Counted from the stretch's first letter, positions 23,188-35,833 are shown. The stretch: DNA of 64,000 bases from Terfezia claveryi (GCA_015179025.1 WHUX01000047.1:62001-126000); one strand, 5' to 3'. Made by a program: numbers and translations. Notes: generated by a model from the sequence alone, not told the origin.

Positions 23188-24251
23188 CCTGTCGGCCGTA
23201 ATACACCTTTCAGCCTGCCAGAAACCTCTTTGATAACAAACTGTGCCACGACTGATGAACAGTGTAATCTGACACCCTCGAACAGTGGTAGCAATCAGCA
23301 AATTAATTCGGCCCTCTCTCTGTAGTTGGCCACCCAAGCACACGCAGCTTCACGTGAGTACGCACCTTTCCTGTCAAGAAATACCAGAGACTGCCCTCCA
23401 AGAGGGCCTCGCATCACAGGATCGGCTGACAAGCAACGGAGAAACGATGATTAATGAAATCGGATGGGTGGCATGGAGGAATTTGGCGTTTATAGTATGG
23501 AGGAAGTAAGTTGATGATGTCGCAAAAAGAGTAGTTTCAGACGTAAATGCGTACGTGCGTGAAGTAGTGCTTCAAGAGGCTGTCTTGGTACTAGTAGGGA
23601 CATAGGATATCAAGCTCCAGGGAAACCCCATTCCCTCACTCATTCTTCGAATGATCACATCAAGTTTACGTCTGCAGGTCCTTTCCTCAGTTCCTCTACC
23701 AGTCTCGCGAGTGAGAAATGGTGGGAATTTATTGTAACAGAGCCAACGAAATCACACTACAAGGATTGTTCGCTTTGGAAAGCTAGAACTTCACACCAAC
23801 AGCCAGGAGTAGACAGGCTCATACCGCCTGCTTACCATGTGCCCTCTCGTCCTGCGTAATGTGGTACGAGGCAAATCGGTGCCGTATAAATGTAACCACA
23901 CTGGTAAGGTTGAGTGTCTTGTTGGTGCAGTCGATGATGTAGCAGATACTGAACATGGTTGAATACCAGGAACCCGGTCGAGCGCAAAAGAAGCTAATAG
24001 CCGAGCAGCCCGAGGGCTAGATGGTGCCGTCAGAATATAGGGAGGCCATAGTATCCACACCAAGCAATCCAGTATTTGCACGGAGAGCTCGTTGCATACC
24101 TTGTATGAAGTAGCGAGTGAGGGGAATACTATTCTGATTGCACTACCACTCACAGAGGGGGGAATACAGCATTCGACCAGGTAATAAGTGGCCAATCAAG
24201 TGTTAAATTCTACCTTGGCTGAACTATTCCCTAGAGCATGCTCATTGACTC
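23188..24251. other. No gene identified
   Basis: A minus-strand frame (23791-24195) is open for 134 codons but has no recognisable content. The rest is featureless. Confidence 0.5.
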
Positions 24252-24405
24252 GTGTATGACCTCCCCCACAGTTTACGAAGCTTTTCAACTGGCACTTGTT
24301 GTTTTACCGATGGCACAAGTAGGGAAAACGGGGTGTTCATAGCAGGGACTTCAAAGGCGATCCAGACAAGACCTATTCTTCACCTCAGGACACTCTTAAC
24401 TAGGC

Positions 24406-25132
24406 ATGGAATCTACAGTTGCCGACGCAGAAAGACAGGCTATCGTTCTGGCTCTCAGAGCTAATAGGGAGTTCCCAATGATCTCCCTCATTTCTGACTC
24501 AAGCGCGGCCATCTCTTCGGCTATCAGCCTCTCCTTGGGGGCCCAGTCCAGCCGGAGCGGCATCGAGGGCTATGATGATGAGCGATCTCGTTTCCCTCCT
24601 CAAGGAACGTGAGGCAAACGGCCAAGACACCACTATCTCCTGGGTTCGTTCACACATTGGGATCCCAGGCAACGAGAAGGCGGACCGGCTTGCCTCTGCC
24701 CTTGGCCAGATCTCCTGCTCGGACTCGATTGTAACGGAAGGCGGGATCAGACAGGCCTCAAAAGCTTCAAGAAGTCAGTCACGCACAGCAGCAGGCTTCG
24801 GCATCAACAGGACAGCTTGGAATCGCCATGCCCTCTCTGCATACACCTGGTGTCGTACGGGCAAGGGGCCTCAACTAGCCTGGCTCTACAAGATCGGAAA
24901 GGCAAAATCCAGTATCTGTCCCTGCGGACATCACTCCCAGGATGGCCGGCATCTAGTCTTTGATTGCCCTCTCTTACACATTCACAGGCAAGCCCTGGGC
25001 AGCATCAAGGACTGGGAGGACCTCGACCACCCAATCTGGATCGAAGAGGAAGAGGAGGACAATTGGGATGCAGTAGAAGCCTTCGGTTTTTTGTACAAGC
25101 AGATGGTTGGAAGAAGGCACGGAAACACGTAA
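24406..25132 (+). pseudogene. LINE RNase H and zinc-knuckle fragment
   Basis: Two overlapping frames (24406-24612 and 24572-25132) together give the last RNase H part. They carry STVADAERQAIVLAL (Glu site), LISDSSAA (Asp site) and WVRSHIGIPGNEKADRLA (His/Asp end of RNase H). A helical linker and a CCHC-like knuckle, CPCGHHSQDGRHLVFDCP, follow. The shift from one frame to the other shows a frameshift near 24580. The reverse transcriptase part is absent because of 5' truncation. It cannot encode an active element. Confidence 0.88.
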
Positions 25133-25474
25133 GGCTGGCATGTGGCAGGAGATCCCGTCGTCGTCGGGAGTTGGAAGTTTTTCAGACAAATTCACGCTAG
25201 GATGGGCTTGCCTTAGCTGGCCGGTAGCACTCACGAGTTCCCTTACACGTTTCTCTCTCACACACCAGTCTAATTTCTCGATATCTCATATCTTTTTCCT
25301 ATATCTAGAATTACACATCGTCTTATGCTCTTTCGTTTCTTGGACACCGGTAGCACTCACGATTTCCCTCTACACTTTCCTGTTACACATACCGGTATGT
25401 ATCTATCTGCGTTGTTTGTCTATTTTGTTTTGACGCGGGCTTCAGTCAGGCCCCTCGGGGTCATCTGCCATTTA

Positions 25475-26273
25475 CAGTGGAGTCCCGTTATAAGAAACCC
25501 CCTCGGGACCGGCCGGGAGTTTCTTATAACGGGAGGTTTCTTATATCGGGATATGTACATAAAAATTAAGAAATGTCCGAGCAAGGCCCCAAAAAATCAG
25601 TAATTGTTGTTTGCTGTTTTCTGCCTCGCGCCATGCCTTGTAACCCCTCAATATCCCGCTTCTCTCTATACGGAAGAGCCTCTAGCTGCTCGCCCTTCCG
25701 TGCATTAACATGGGAAATTTGGAGACGAAAAAGACGTAGAGTTTCCAGGCCTTCAAGCGCAGCTGCACAAGAGGAGTATCACCGCCCCCAGAATCTGACT
25801 CATGTAGAGGAGCCAGCTCATATTGAACCACTGCTTTATCTCTTGATAGCTATGCCCAGGATGTAGTGTACGTTGATTGCAGATATCATCCCGCTCCTTC
25901 TGACTCCATGCCTAGCGAGTTTGAATATCCTTGTGTGGCATAGGTGGCTTGGGTATAGAGAACTTGTAGGAGCGTAACAAAATGACAATTGATCACAATT
26001 GACTGGGTGTAGATGTGTAAAATAAGGCCCGAAATGTTGTAGTTGAATGTGTACTAGTGATAAAACAATTTGCACGGTATGTTTGGCTCAACTCGTTTAG
26101 AACTCGTTATAGGAAACTCACAATTTTATATGTATTACTAAGCGAATACTTAAGAAACCTGCTAGTAACGAGGGTTTCTTATTTTCCCATACAAATTCTG
26201 GCCGGACCGGAGCACTGTTTCTTATAACGGGAGGTTTCTTATAACGGGGGTTTCTTATAACGGGACTCCACTG
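25475..26273. mobile_element. Non-autonomous inverted-repeat element (Tc1/mariner-like)
   Basis: This 799-bp element has perfect 28-bp terminal inverted repeats beginning CAGTGGAGTCCC and is flanked by TA on both sides (25473-25474 and 26274-26275). It lies in the 3' UTR of a LINE copy, between GTCATCTGCCATT and GGCGGTTAATGAC, which are adjacent in other LINE copies. Just inside each end, the 12-mer GTTATAAGAAAC is repeated in both orientations. The interior has no intact transposase frame. TA flanks and CAGT-type ends fit the Tc1/mariner/pogo superfamily. Confidence 0.88.
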
Positions 26274-26869
26274 TAGGCGGTTAATGACAGCATGGGAGCT
26301 TTGCGTCACTCGAGTCTCTGCTTTACATCTGTTTTGAGTCCATTCTACAGTTGTTTCACACTTTCAGACATCTCGATGGCACCTTTTCTGGGCCCAGGGA
26401 GTCTACGAATTCCCTTCACACATGTATCTATCTTCATTGCTTTCTGCGCGCCAGACCTGGCAGATTAACTTGCCTTGTCCTGAATCCACCCGGGTTTCCG
26501 GGTGGCTCTTCATGGTCCCCTTACTGGGACCGAATAAGAGTAACAAGTATTTAAAAAAAAAAAAAAAAAAAAAAGACAAGACCTATGGAGGCTTCCTCCG
26601 CAGCACAGCAACAGTTGCGGACGGGGAACTCCATGCAATGTATCTCGGCCTATGTATGGAATCCCCTGACATGATCGCAATCCTGTTAGACTCGCGAGCT
26701 GACAATTCAGACAGTCCAGAATTTGAGTGAAGGCTCACCTCCGGGTCCCCGGTCATAAATATGCTTCCTCCTCCACGCCCTTACCGACCCTCCCCTAGAC
26801 AACAAAAGAAATTCGTAAGGCCTTCCACATCCGCTTCCTTCAGTTCAGACTAGATCTAGGCTGGAGAAG

Positions 26870-27184
26870 AGGATCGGCGGATGTTGAGAGTTCTCAGTTC
26901 TCCTAGTTCATATTTACGAGTTCCCTTTGTTTAGTCCAGTCTTTCACGAGTTTATTCAGATAGTCACTTTTTCCAGTTGAAGGGTGGGGCTCAGTCAGGC
27001 CCACGGGTCATTGGTCAGTCCATTAATGACAGAATGGGGCCCCCCTTATTTGTACTTATTTGCGCGGGATTGGCAGATTAACTTGCTCTTCCCTTGAATC
27101 CACTCGGGCTTTCGAGTGGCTCCTCATGGCCCCCGTGGGGCCGCATAGGAGTAACAAGTATTTAAAAAAAAAAAAAAAAAAAAA
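26870..27184 (+). mobile_element. LINE 3' tail with target-site duplication
   Basis: The insert is about 315 bp, ends in a long poly-A, and is flanked by a perfect 13-bp repeat, TAGGCTGGAGAAG (26857-26869 and 27185-27197). It carries variant 3' stem-loops (27100-27119 and 27128-27142) whose pairing is preserved by paired changes. It is non-coding and 5'-truncated. Confidence 0.88.
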
Positions 27185-28532
27185 TAGGCTGGAGAAGAAC
27201 GTCTCAACCAAATCTACCGTGTATGCTTCCTCCCCATCCTTAACCTTCTTCAACCACCTCCTCCGGTCATCCATGTCCTCCCAGCTCCCCCACCTCCTGC
27301 CGATTTCTTCCCCTCGTGGACACGTGCTTGCCTGTTTCCACATGTCGGCCACATGTCCTGCACATCGGGTCAACCGAATCATCCAACTTGTTCCGCCAGG
27401 ATTGTAGGTTTCCCTTTCCAATCCTACAGTGGACATAGTTGACCCGTGCTTTTCGTTCCCACCTGACCACCCTGCCACCTCCAGCTCCCACCACTCTTCT
27501 TTCTGCCTCCCCTTGCTTTTCCATTCTTGCTTAAGACCTCCCTCTGTAATGTTTCCTCTGCCCCTGCCTTTGCCAAGGTATCCGCTCGCTCGTTTCCAGG
27601 AATGCCTACATGTGCCTTGACCCAGCCAAATCTAACTGCCTCCAGTCCTAGTGCATCCTGTCTCTTTTTTATTTCAACTACTGCAGACCCTAGGTCCGCT
27701 GTCCTCGCTTTTCCCTTCTCCCCCGCCTTTCTGACTGCTGCTATTGCTGCTTGAGAGTCTGTGAGGATTAACAGCTTCCAATCCATAGGGCTCCCCAATA
27801 ATGCCTTTCTCAGACCGGCTACCTCACCATCCCAAACCGTGCATATCTTTCCCAACCCGACACTCCCCTTAGACCTTCCGCCTTCAGAACACCAGCCTCC
27901 TCCAACTTTTCTCTCCTCACTCATGCTACCATCTGTGTACACTGCCACTGCATCCTCTTTAATCTCTTCAATCTTTCTCACCCAACTGTGAGGCTTCGCA
28001 TCTTTATTTAAACCTAGGTCGACAACCGGGATGTCTGTAACTGGTACCACGCCTCCCAGACTCAATACCTCATTTCCCTCCTTTTTTAAACAGCCTACCT
28101 TGCTCATGATTGCCGTCATTACTGAAGTGAACCTATCTCCTGTAAGTACGACTTGCTGAAGTCGTCCCATGATCCCCCCCACTCTCCATTCTTTCCTTGG
28201 CTTGTCTTCCAGAGGTCTCCAAGCGCCGATGGGTCCCTAATCATCTTGCCAGCCAGTGTCGCTTGTGCTGCGTTGAGAGCCATTCTCGGTGACTCCAAGC
28301 CTGCGATCTGACTGACTAACTCTCTTCTGGAACCGTGGGTCGCATTAACACACTTCTTAAGGGCCTGGTATTGGAGCTTCTCAAACTCTGCTTCCCAATC
28401 CTTCTGTCTCCTCCAACCTAATCCACCTTCCCACAAAGCCACTGACCTAATCATTCCAGTATAGGCGGTTCTCCAGCTGTTTGCGCGCATCCCCCAGTTA
28501 GAGTCGCCTAAACCACTCAAACTACCTAGCAT
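27185..28532 (-). pseudogene. LINE reverse transcriptase end plus RNase H
   Basis: Minus-strand frames at 28119-28532, 27424-28182 and 27056-27478 read in order as a LINE ORF2 C-terminal region. The first (GMRANSWRTAYTGMIRSVALWEGG) is the thumb region after reverse transcriptase. The second has the RNase H motifs VYTDGS, WDGEVAGL, LTDSQAA and VKAHVGIPGNERADTLA. The third holds the knuckle CRTCGRHVETGKH. Frames shift between segments, so it is dead. This subfamily differs in sequence from the plus-strand LINEs next to it. The later insertion at 26870-27184 hit its 3' part. Confidence 0.85.
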
Positions 28533-28559
28533 CTTCCTAGCTTAAGCAATCCTCGCCTT

Positions 28560-29042
28560 GACATCCAGAGCTACCTAGCCTCTTGGGGGACAAGCGTTTT
28601 ATCTATCACGAGTTCACTTGATATCGGTTCATGTCTTTCACGAGTGCTTTGGGGTTTTCCGATCGAGACTAGGTTTTCCTAGTTCCGCGTTATGAGTTCA
28701 TTTGCTTTTACTAGCCCATTGGGGTATCTCTTTCCCTATTTGGCATTTTCACTAATTCACCTCTTCATCGTTTCGCACTTGTCCCATTAGCCCCCTTTGC
28801 GAGTCCACCGAGTTGTTTCTTTCCGCGGGGAGGGTGGGGGCTCAGTCAGGCCTCTCGAGGTCATCGGACACAGTCCGTTAATGACAGCAGGGCGCCTATA
28901 TCTGATCTCGAGTTCATGTATCTAGCGTCGGACCTGGCGGATTAACTTGCCCTGTCCCTGAATCCACCCGGATTTCCGGCTGCTCATAGTCCCCCTAATG
29001 AGACCGCATAGGAGTAACAAGTATTCAAAGAAAAAAAAAAAA
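28560..29042 (+). mobile_element. LINE 3' UTR and tail
   Basis: This has the family 3' UTR style (repeated ACGAGTTC/TTTCACGAG motifs), then CTCAGTCAGGCC, GTTAATGACAGC, GGCGGATTAACTTGCC, the stem-loops and a poly-A at 29030-29042. I could not identify a target-site duplication, so the left end is approximate. Confidence 0.7.
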
Positions 29043-29872
29043 ATCAATTGGCACTAGGGAGACCGATTTTTGATTGGATAAAAGAGTTATAAAATAACGG
29101 AGCGGTGCCAATTGGTCAAGAGGCGCCGCTAGACCACTTTGCATTTCGCAGGTATGGCACACTCTTTCCGACTTTTGTATAAGGTTTGACATGGACGTAG
29201 AGTGTGATCCACCAAGGGTCCACAAGTTGATGCGGAAAGTAATGGCGCGGGGAGCTAGTATTGAGGGTAATTGTTAAGTACAATAATGCGATCTCACATC
29301 TATATGCATCCTTCTTGCATAAACGGACCTTGTATGTCGGCTTGGCGTCTTATAGGAACTAAATGAGACTAGCCGCGGAGCGGTTGCTGTTCCCTATACA
29401 GTACCTAGTCTGGCTTGTTACCTACCTAAGTACCGAATACGCAGTTGTAAGGTTAGTCTAGTTATCGTAAGGTCTTCGGCACAAACGTTCGGGGCTATGG
29501 ATAAGTCCCCCTGGCCGCTGCACCTCAACGGTGCCACCACGTCGCACAGTAGGCTGCAGTTGTCAGCTGCTAATTCTCCTGCACGACGCATTAATCGGAC
29601 CGAATCAAGTATTGCATTTTCTTAGTCTCATTTATCATGCTTGCTTGGTACATAACTCTTACATATCTGCGTCGATTACCATATCCATAAGCCCATACAT
29701 AATCCATAAGATGCAATGGTATAAAAAAAAACCCAAACATTGAATGAGATAAAGCCCATAGCCTCACGCCAGCTACCTAGAGTTTTCATGCTGTACCAAA
29801 AAAAGATAGCCCACAAAAAGAGTAAATATACACCCCCCCCCCACATCGGGGTTTCTCATGCCGATATATAAA
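29043..29872. other. No gene identified
   Basis: This is the downstream flank of the minus-strand DUF3712-like gene. A C-run lies near 29834 and a GTCTGG-type motif at 29405-29413. I see no other features. Confidence 0.5.
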
Positions 29873-31002
29873 TTACAATACGTATGATGTATTAACCGGT
29901 ACGTCGATTTGAACAGCACTTAGCGGCGAAGAGAGCCATGGGATGGATTGTCCCTCATACTGAACGTCGGTTGCCTCGACTTGCATGGAGGCTCCAGAGA
30001 TAACAGCGCTGGCGAGCTTGAGGGAATTGGCCATGGTAAGGTTCGCCTTGAATTCATAGGCGTTAAGGCCAGGGGTGATAGTCAGGTTAGGGAGGATTCC
30101 ATTTCCAAGGCGTGTGTTGTTCAGACTAAGGTCTAGAAGGACATTGCCCTGTTTTCTCGTCAGCGACAATGACCCTAAGAATCTTTTCTAGAAGTTTCGG
30201 GTTACTTACCACCTGCAGTGTGAAAACAGTAGGGTTAGGAATTATCACACTCCCTACGATACGGTAGTCACCAGTAGTTTCAACATTGTACTTGTTGATA
30301 ACCATTCCGCTCAGCTTATTAAAGCCTAAACACGTTTTATGAGTTAATACAACTGAATTCCCAAACATAGCTAAGGAGAGCGTCAACCTACCCTTCAAGT
30401 TGACCCATTCCCTATACTTTACATCCGCCTTGATAGCACCCAAGTGAATTTTGGTCTTCCCCCAAATCCCCATATCAAAATTCTCGCTTTGCATCAAAGT
30501 TTTTGCAAAATTACCAAACAATTTCTGATCCATAATCTCGGTCGTATGGTTGAGTTTCTCTACCAGAATATTGTCTCCTCCATGCACACCTGGTAAAGGC
30601 AAATACATGAATGGGTCCTGGTCTTCCAGGTAAAACTCCGCCTTCATAGGGTCGATGGTAGCCTTATGTGCCAGTTTGCTGCTACCGGTGATATAAGATG
30701 TAACTGAGAACAGGAACTTATCCTCCTGTGGCTGGAGGATGCGAATGGACTCGATATTAAGAGTTGTATTGTCGAGAGACTTCTGGGCTACTGGAGGAAT
30801 AATACCATAGATTCTATAATAGACCAATGAGTCTCCGGCTTTCTAGAAAGGGGGGGTTAACATACACAACAATCACAACTACAATAACGAATATGACGAA
30901 TGAAATCAACCAACACCACCACCTCCGGACACAGTGTCTCTTGAACCTCTGTCCCTTGGTAATGGTGGCTGGTGCCACAGCATCATCGACCTTCTCTGAC
31001 AT
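29873..31002 (-). CDS. DUF3712/LEA-like membrane protein
   Basis: Four exons join in phase: 30866-31002, 30392-30813, 30210-30325 and 29873-30148. Introns are 52, 66 and 61 nt with GTATGT, GTAGGT and GTAAGT donors. The spliced protein is 316 aa. The N-terminus is short and cytosolic with a basic CVRRWWCW stretch, then one transmembrane helix (residues about 28-46, LISFVIFVIVVVIVV). The rest is a beta-rich extracytosolic domain with repeated NxT-type sites, matching the DUF3712 family of Pezizomycotina. Typical features are PPVAQKSLDNTTL directly after the helix and strings such as NLTMANSLKLASAVI near the end. Such proteins have an LEA14/WHy-like fold, and their role in the cell is unknown. 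Splicing removes all in-frame stops, so the gene looks intact. Confidence 0.87.
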
Positions 31003-34000
31003 TTCGAATTATAAATAAAAGCAGAAAAGGAAGGAATATAAATCCCCAAAAAATTCAAATGTGCAAAAGCCGGTAGGATGTATATTGCTGGATCTTTCAA
31101 CGTTGGGAGTTTATAGCTACTATATATCAAGTTCCGGATGCCTGAGCCTGTAATGGGGGGCTGGGAAAGCATTTTATTGGTGTCCCTAAGCCGCAACCGA
31201 GTTAGCTGAATAAAGATCTGTATCGTAAAGGCAGGTGGCGAACCGGAAATGGCTGCGCTCAAATATAGTACTAGTGGTTGCTCTCAGCCAACCATTGGAT
31301 TGAAGCTGTAGGCACCCAAACACCCACCCTGATTCGCGAAATGTTTGGATAAAAACTTCTCCAAAAACCCCCCGTGGAATTTCGCGTATTCAACTATGTT
31401 GGCTAAATCAAGTTTTGCCAAGATCAACATGTCGCAAGGGTATCGTGGGAAGGGATCCACATTGCATATTCGGCTTCACATGACTTTGTGACACAGTAAC
31501 CCCATGATGTGTCAGTCAATTCAGTGTAATGTAATACCAGTATCACCATGAACCCAGCTTCGTAAGTCATGGATGCAGCATAGAGCTCTAGAGCGTGCAT
31601 TGGAGGGTCACATGCCCATCCATGGTTGAATGGTCAGGTTAAGCAACGACTATATGCTCTGCTCCCAAATATCTGTTTCATGCATCCTCAACCGATACCT
31701 CTGTCGCGTGGTGAGATCTTCAGTCATCAAGTTGTCTTCCCTCAAGCCTTACTACCCTGGGATTATGCAAAGCATAAGCTGTTCCCTGAAACGTTTCACT
31801 TCATGGGGTATCCGAGATGCAATCTCAAAATCATTTGCGCTCAGCCGATCTAACGGTCGCCACTTTCAGCTCGGAGAAAGTCAACCAATGAACATCGCCA
31901 AGCAGTGGCCGAGGTTACATATGAGAAGGCGATCTTGTCTGTAAGAAAGCGGGATATATTCTGTTGAGAAATGAAAACTTCAAAAATTCTGGTGTGAAAC
32001 GAACGTCGAAAAACGTTAACCTTTGGGAGTGTAGGAAAATTAGATATGACATGGCATTCCGAGTCAAAACCCCCAATCTTGAGACTTGGAGGGGAGTCAA
32101 ACTGTAATATCAATTGACATTGGCGTGTTCGATGAGCCAGGACATCAACTTCATGTGAGGGGACTGTGCGAAGCATCTGGGATATCGGTAATGGTCTTGT
32201 ATCCTTTCGTCTCGGAGAAACATATGTAGATGGGGTAAGGTGACAGAATACTGTGACCCGCCGGGGCTTGTTGACATCTTGACGTTTCAGTCCCATACCC
32301 GGTCTCGAGACTGCTGACATTCTAATGTTACCTAGCAAACGAGGGAGAGGTGGGTTTTTCCTATTGTGAGTTAGGTCCGTCGAATAGAATATACATACAG
32401 GACTGAGTCTAGTATCGAGGTACTTCTCTCCTAGCGGAGGAACATACACTATGGGACCGGAATCTGAGAGTCACAAAAAGCAAATGAAGAAGAATAATGA
32501 TGAGAAAAAATAGAAGCCGTGTTCGTAAATATCTTTTAATCTGAATGTACGTCCGAATACGTACCAGACAGCAATAAAAGAGAAACAACAGAAAACCCGA
32601 TGAAGATCCTATCCTATGTCCATAATAGTCCTCTCTTCCTCGCAAAAATTCGCCCTTCTTATCCTCCTTTGGGTCCACATGTTAACTATAAATTCCTAAT
32701 AAACGTCATTCTGACGCTCGGGCAATAACTTGTCCGCTCTCAAATTGAGTTTTTAAACAAACTAAGAGAAACTTTTTCGCAAGTAAAACTTAACCATTTT
32801 TTCGCATCACCATATGACTTCTTTTGCTTTGTTTAGGGTCTTGAGGAGTCTAACAATATGCCTGATATATCTTCCCAAAAAAAATCAACTTGTACTAAAC
32901 TAAGCCAAAGGTAGCAGTTGCGTGGTAATCTGAGAGTCATAACAAAAACTGTTCAACTCTCGCTAAACAAAACAAACTAAAAACGACCAAAAAAACACAA
33001 AAACACAAAAATAAAAAAAAAAATAAAAAAAAAACTAAAATAAAAATAAAAACTAAAATAAAAAAAAATACCATTCCCCCCATACTAGTCAGGGTAGACA
33101 TCTTTTAATTTCAACCTCAAACTTCACCAGCTTTTGGAATCTCAACATCATCCATTACTGAAGGCAGACAACGATAAGTTCACCACAGTTTTGAATATAA
33201 GGCGCTGATTTCAAGGATGCTGCACTGTTGCTTAATGCTGCAGGGTTCTTGATCATCTCACATACTCCCCGTAAGTTGGAAATATCCATTCTACACTGGT
33301 CAACATTCATTTCCTTGTCCTATATCGATACCTATATATATAGGATCAAGGGATGCCTTGTGATGAAGCTTCTCTCAACACCACACAGCTAGGAAACAGA
33401 AATTTGCTTTATACCCTCTTGTTTGCGGAACTCTGGCACTGCGGTCAGCTAACGGAATCGGGGCAGGGACGCCCGCAAACTTACGGGCAGCAAGAGGGAC
33501 AAATTTCAGGAGTTTCTTTATGTACAACCATTAGCCTTATGGATATTCTATCTTCCTGTGGTAACACTGCATTGGCATATGGCAGTAGCAAGTACTGCGA
33601 TTGTCATATGATTTATGTCCTCCCCTCTAAAAACGCTCTCAGTATTCCCTTAACTAGTAGGTAAGTAGCTTCCACTCCTGGAAATACCGCTAGAAACTTT
33701 AAGGCAACTAATCCCTTCAAATTAATAACTCAAGATATTAAAACAGTTCAAGGATGAAAACAATCACCCCTCAATCGACTAGCTGACTGTTTTCAACGGC
33801 AAACAGAAAACCAAGAGCGAAAGAGTCGCCCAGCCCCCTTTCCGCCTTTTTTCCAGTCATCATTCTCGACGTTATCCTTTTGACATCATCTCTGTCCTTG
33901 TAGACATCGTCCTTCTCGATATCATTCTTTGCCAACGCCGACATCCCCCTATCTCCTGCTGTCGACATCGTCCTTCTCGACATCGTCGTTGGCGTACTTT

Positions 34001-35833
34001 TCAAGATAAATGGTCCTTTCCGGTCCTTTTGGATCCTTTCGAGTGGTCAGTTTCACCAAGAATCATGCTCAAAGTCTAAATAAAATGCAATGTAGTTAGT
34101 CTGTCGTGATTGAAGACGAGAATTTTGCCCTCGGTTGCAAGTGCCTTCGAAATCATCATAGTAGCACAAACACTATACAGACACCCAAATCGATTGGTAC
34201 ACACGCCGCGCCTCCTCAGGAAGCTAATTCGCAATTGGCTAATCCATGGTCTAGGAATGTAAAAAGCCCTCGGGCCATTACTGGTATATTCTGTTGACTG
34301 AAGATATATTTAACGATCTGATTGGAAAGATGAAGCGAAGAGCTGCGGACTACCAGTGTGGTCAGCTATTTGGGATGGTTGAAGAATGAATATAAGGTAA
34401 TGGTGCGATTGAAGGGACTAGAGGTATGTATATATTATCTCTAGATGATTTAGATAACAGACCTAACTATTTATCGGTAGTGAGGATGGTGATGAGGATG
34501 AACTCAGTGATATGGAGCAAGCAGCTAGGAAGCAGAGCATAGCTCCATATCGAACCGAATGGCAATGGTGTGGTGATTTGCATGCCTTCTGGTATGAGAT
34601 ACCCAATTACAATCCCTCGGGGTTGAAGAACTCTGGAGATCAAGACAAAAATGGTAACCTAGATGTGCTTACCCGGTCACTTCCCTCCCCAACCTCATCG
34701 AGTCTATTCCTGCATCGGAGTAAAACAACCCCAGAGGATTGAAATGGGTCATACAGACCATAAGGCATGCAAATCATCTCACCACGGTCTTTTTGTTCGA
34801 TATCCCATGTAAAATCAGAGAACATCCTGGGAAATACATAATGTCGATATGTTGCCGTCAAAATCATTGGGTGGGAAGATAGGAATTCGAAGAACAAGAA
34901 TAATCAAGGCTGCTCTACGGAGCTCAAACTCTTGTTCTTCATTCTAAAAATTCATTGGGGATAATTTCTTGAGTGGTTGAGATATCTTGGTTGGTATATT
35001 GAAGGAGTGATTGGTTTGTGTTGTTTGCTACTATCTAAGAATGAGCGTTCTCATACACTGTAAGGGCCAAAAGGTCCGCAGCTAGAAGAAGACAGTGAAT
35101 TCGAAAATGGGGGGAGGGGGGAAATAAGTAAAGAGCTCACATACATGCTAGGTCCCTTAACTGGAAATGAGAAAATTCCATCTGTAAAAATTTGGCATGT
35201 GCGAATCCCGTCGCCGCCCATGTGTTCCTCCACCCGACGTTGTCCCGCGATTCTGCATCATCATCTTTTAGCATTTCGTCCTGATCTGTAGCATACTACC
35301 CCCGTAATCTGATGAACAAACGGAATTCGTGAATCCATGCCCATCCATTACTACTTCCTATTCGCCATCGGCCCATCGTACTCATACCTATCAGCGTCTT
35401 CAACAAGCAAGCCCGAACCTTTCGTTGCATGTGCCGGATTGTCTAGACTCTTCCACATATTCCCCGATGAGGTGGTGTCGTTACCTGCGGCCTGAAGGGT
35501 TGGTTCGCTTCTGCAAGTTACAGTAGGGCTGTAAGAGAGTGCTGGTGCCCTCGATTGTCAGTCCATACCTACTCTCGAAACCTTCTGCAGCCACATACCT
35601 AGCAAGCATCCTAGGTTATCGAATCTGCTATATTCATGCCTCATGAACACTTTGACATAGTAAATAAAGGGGATCATTCTGACAGACAAGTGATGGCGAT
35701 ATTTCCTCGTCGACCAGGTGTGCCCACACTATCGTTGTTTCCGTATTGCCGTTTTTCTAGCTAGTCGCGTAGTCGCTCAGCCGGTACTTTGTAGAGTAAG
35801 GCGTCGTGCTTCACTAATAACTCTCAATCCAGC
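31003..35833. other. Long gene-poor stretch
   Basis: No gene can be supported. An A-rich tract (AAAATAAAAA-type) lies at 32990-33070. Imperfect GACATCGTCCTTCTCGA repeats occur at about 33880-33990. Frames such as 31850-32449 (minus), 33353-33664 and 34512-34742 show no domain. The piece at 34480-34740 has a coding-like look (EQAARKQSIAPYRTEWQWCGDL) but no match I can name. Confidence 0.5.

Larger units (their letters stand above)
24377..26573 (+). mobile_element. LINE copy inserted into an older LINE
   Basis: This 5'-truncated copy is flanked by a perfect 13-bp direct repeat, AGACAAGACCTAT (24364-24376 and 26574-26586), and ends in poly-A. It contains the RNase H to zinc-knuckle coding end (24406-25132) and a long 3' UTR. 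The 3' UTR was later split by the inverted-repeat element at 25475-26273. The tail shows the family landmarks GCGCGCCAGACCTGGCAG and the two stem-loops. Confidence 0.88.
24252..26856 (+). mobile_element. Old LINE RNase H fragment, split by a later insertion
   Basis: The outermost layer of the nest consists of 24252-24376 and 26574-26856. The left part encodes CCFTDGTSRENGVFIAG, the start of an RNase H domain (first catalytic Asp in TDG). The right part continues with YGGFLRSTATVADGELHAMY, which carries the catalytic Glu, then loses its frame. The same order (DYGGFLGDHATVADGEL) is contiguous in the copy at 39112-40233, which supports joining the two parts. The element is a dead fragment of a Tad/I-like non-LTR retrotransposon. 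Confidence 0.75.

Noticed and set aside
31850..32449. A 199-codon minus-strand frame
   Set aside because: No recognisable domain, low-complexity composition and several overlapping frames on both strands. No splice structure supports it.
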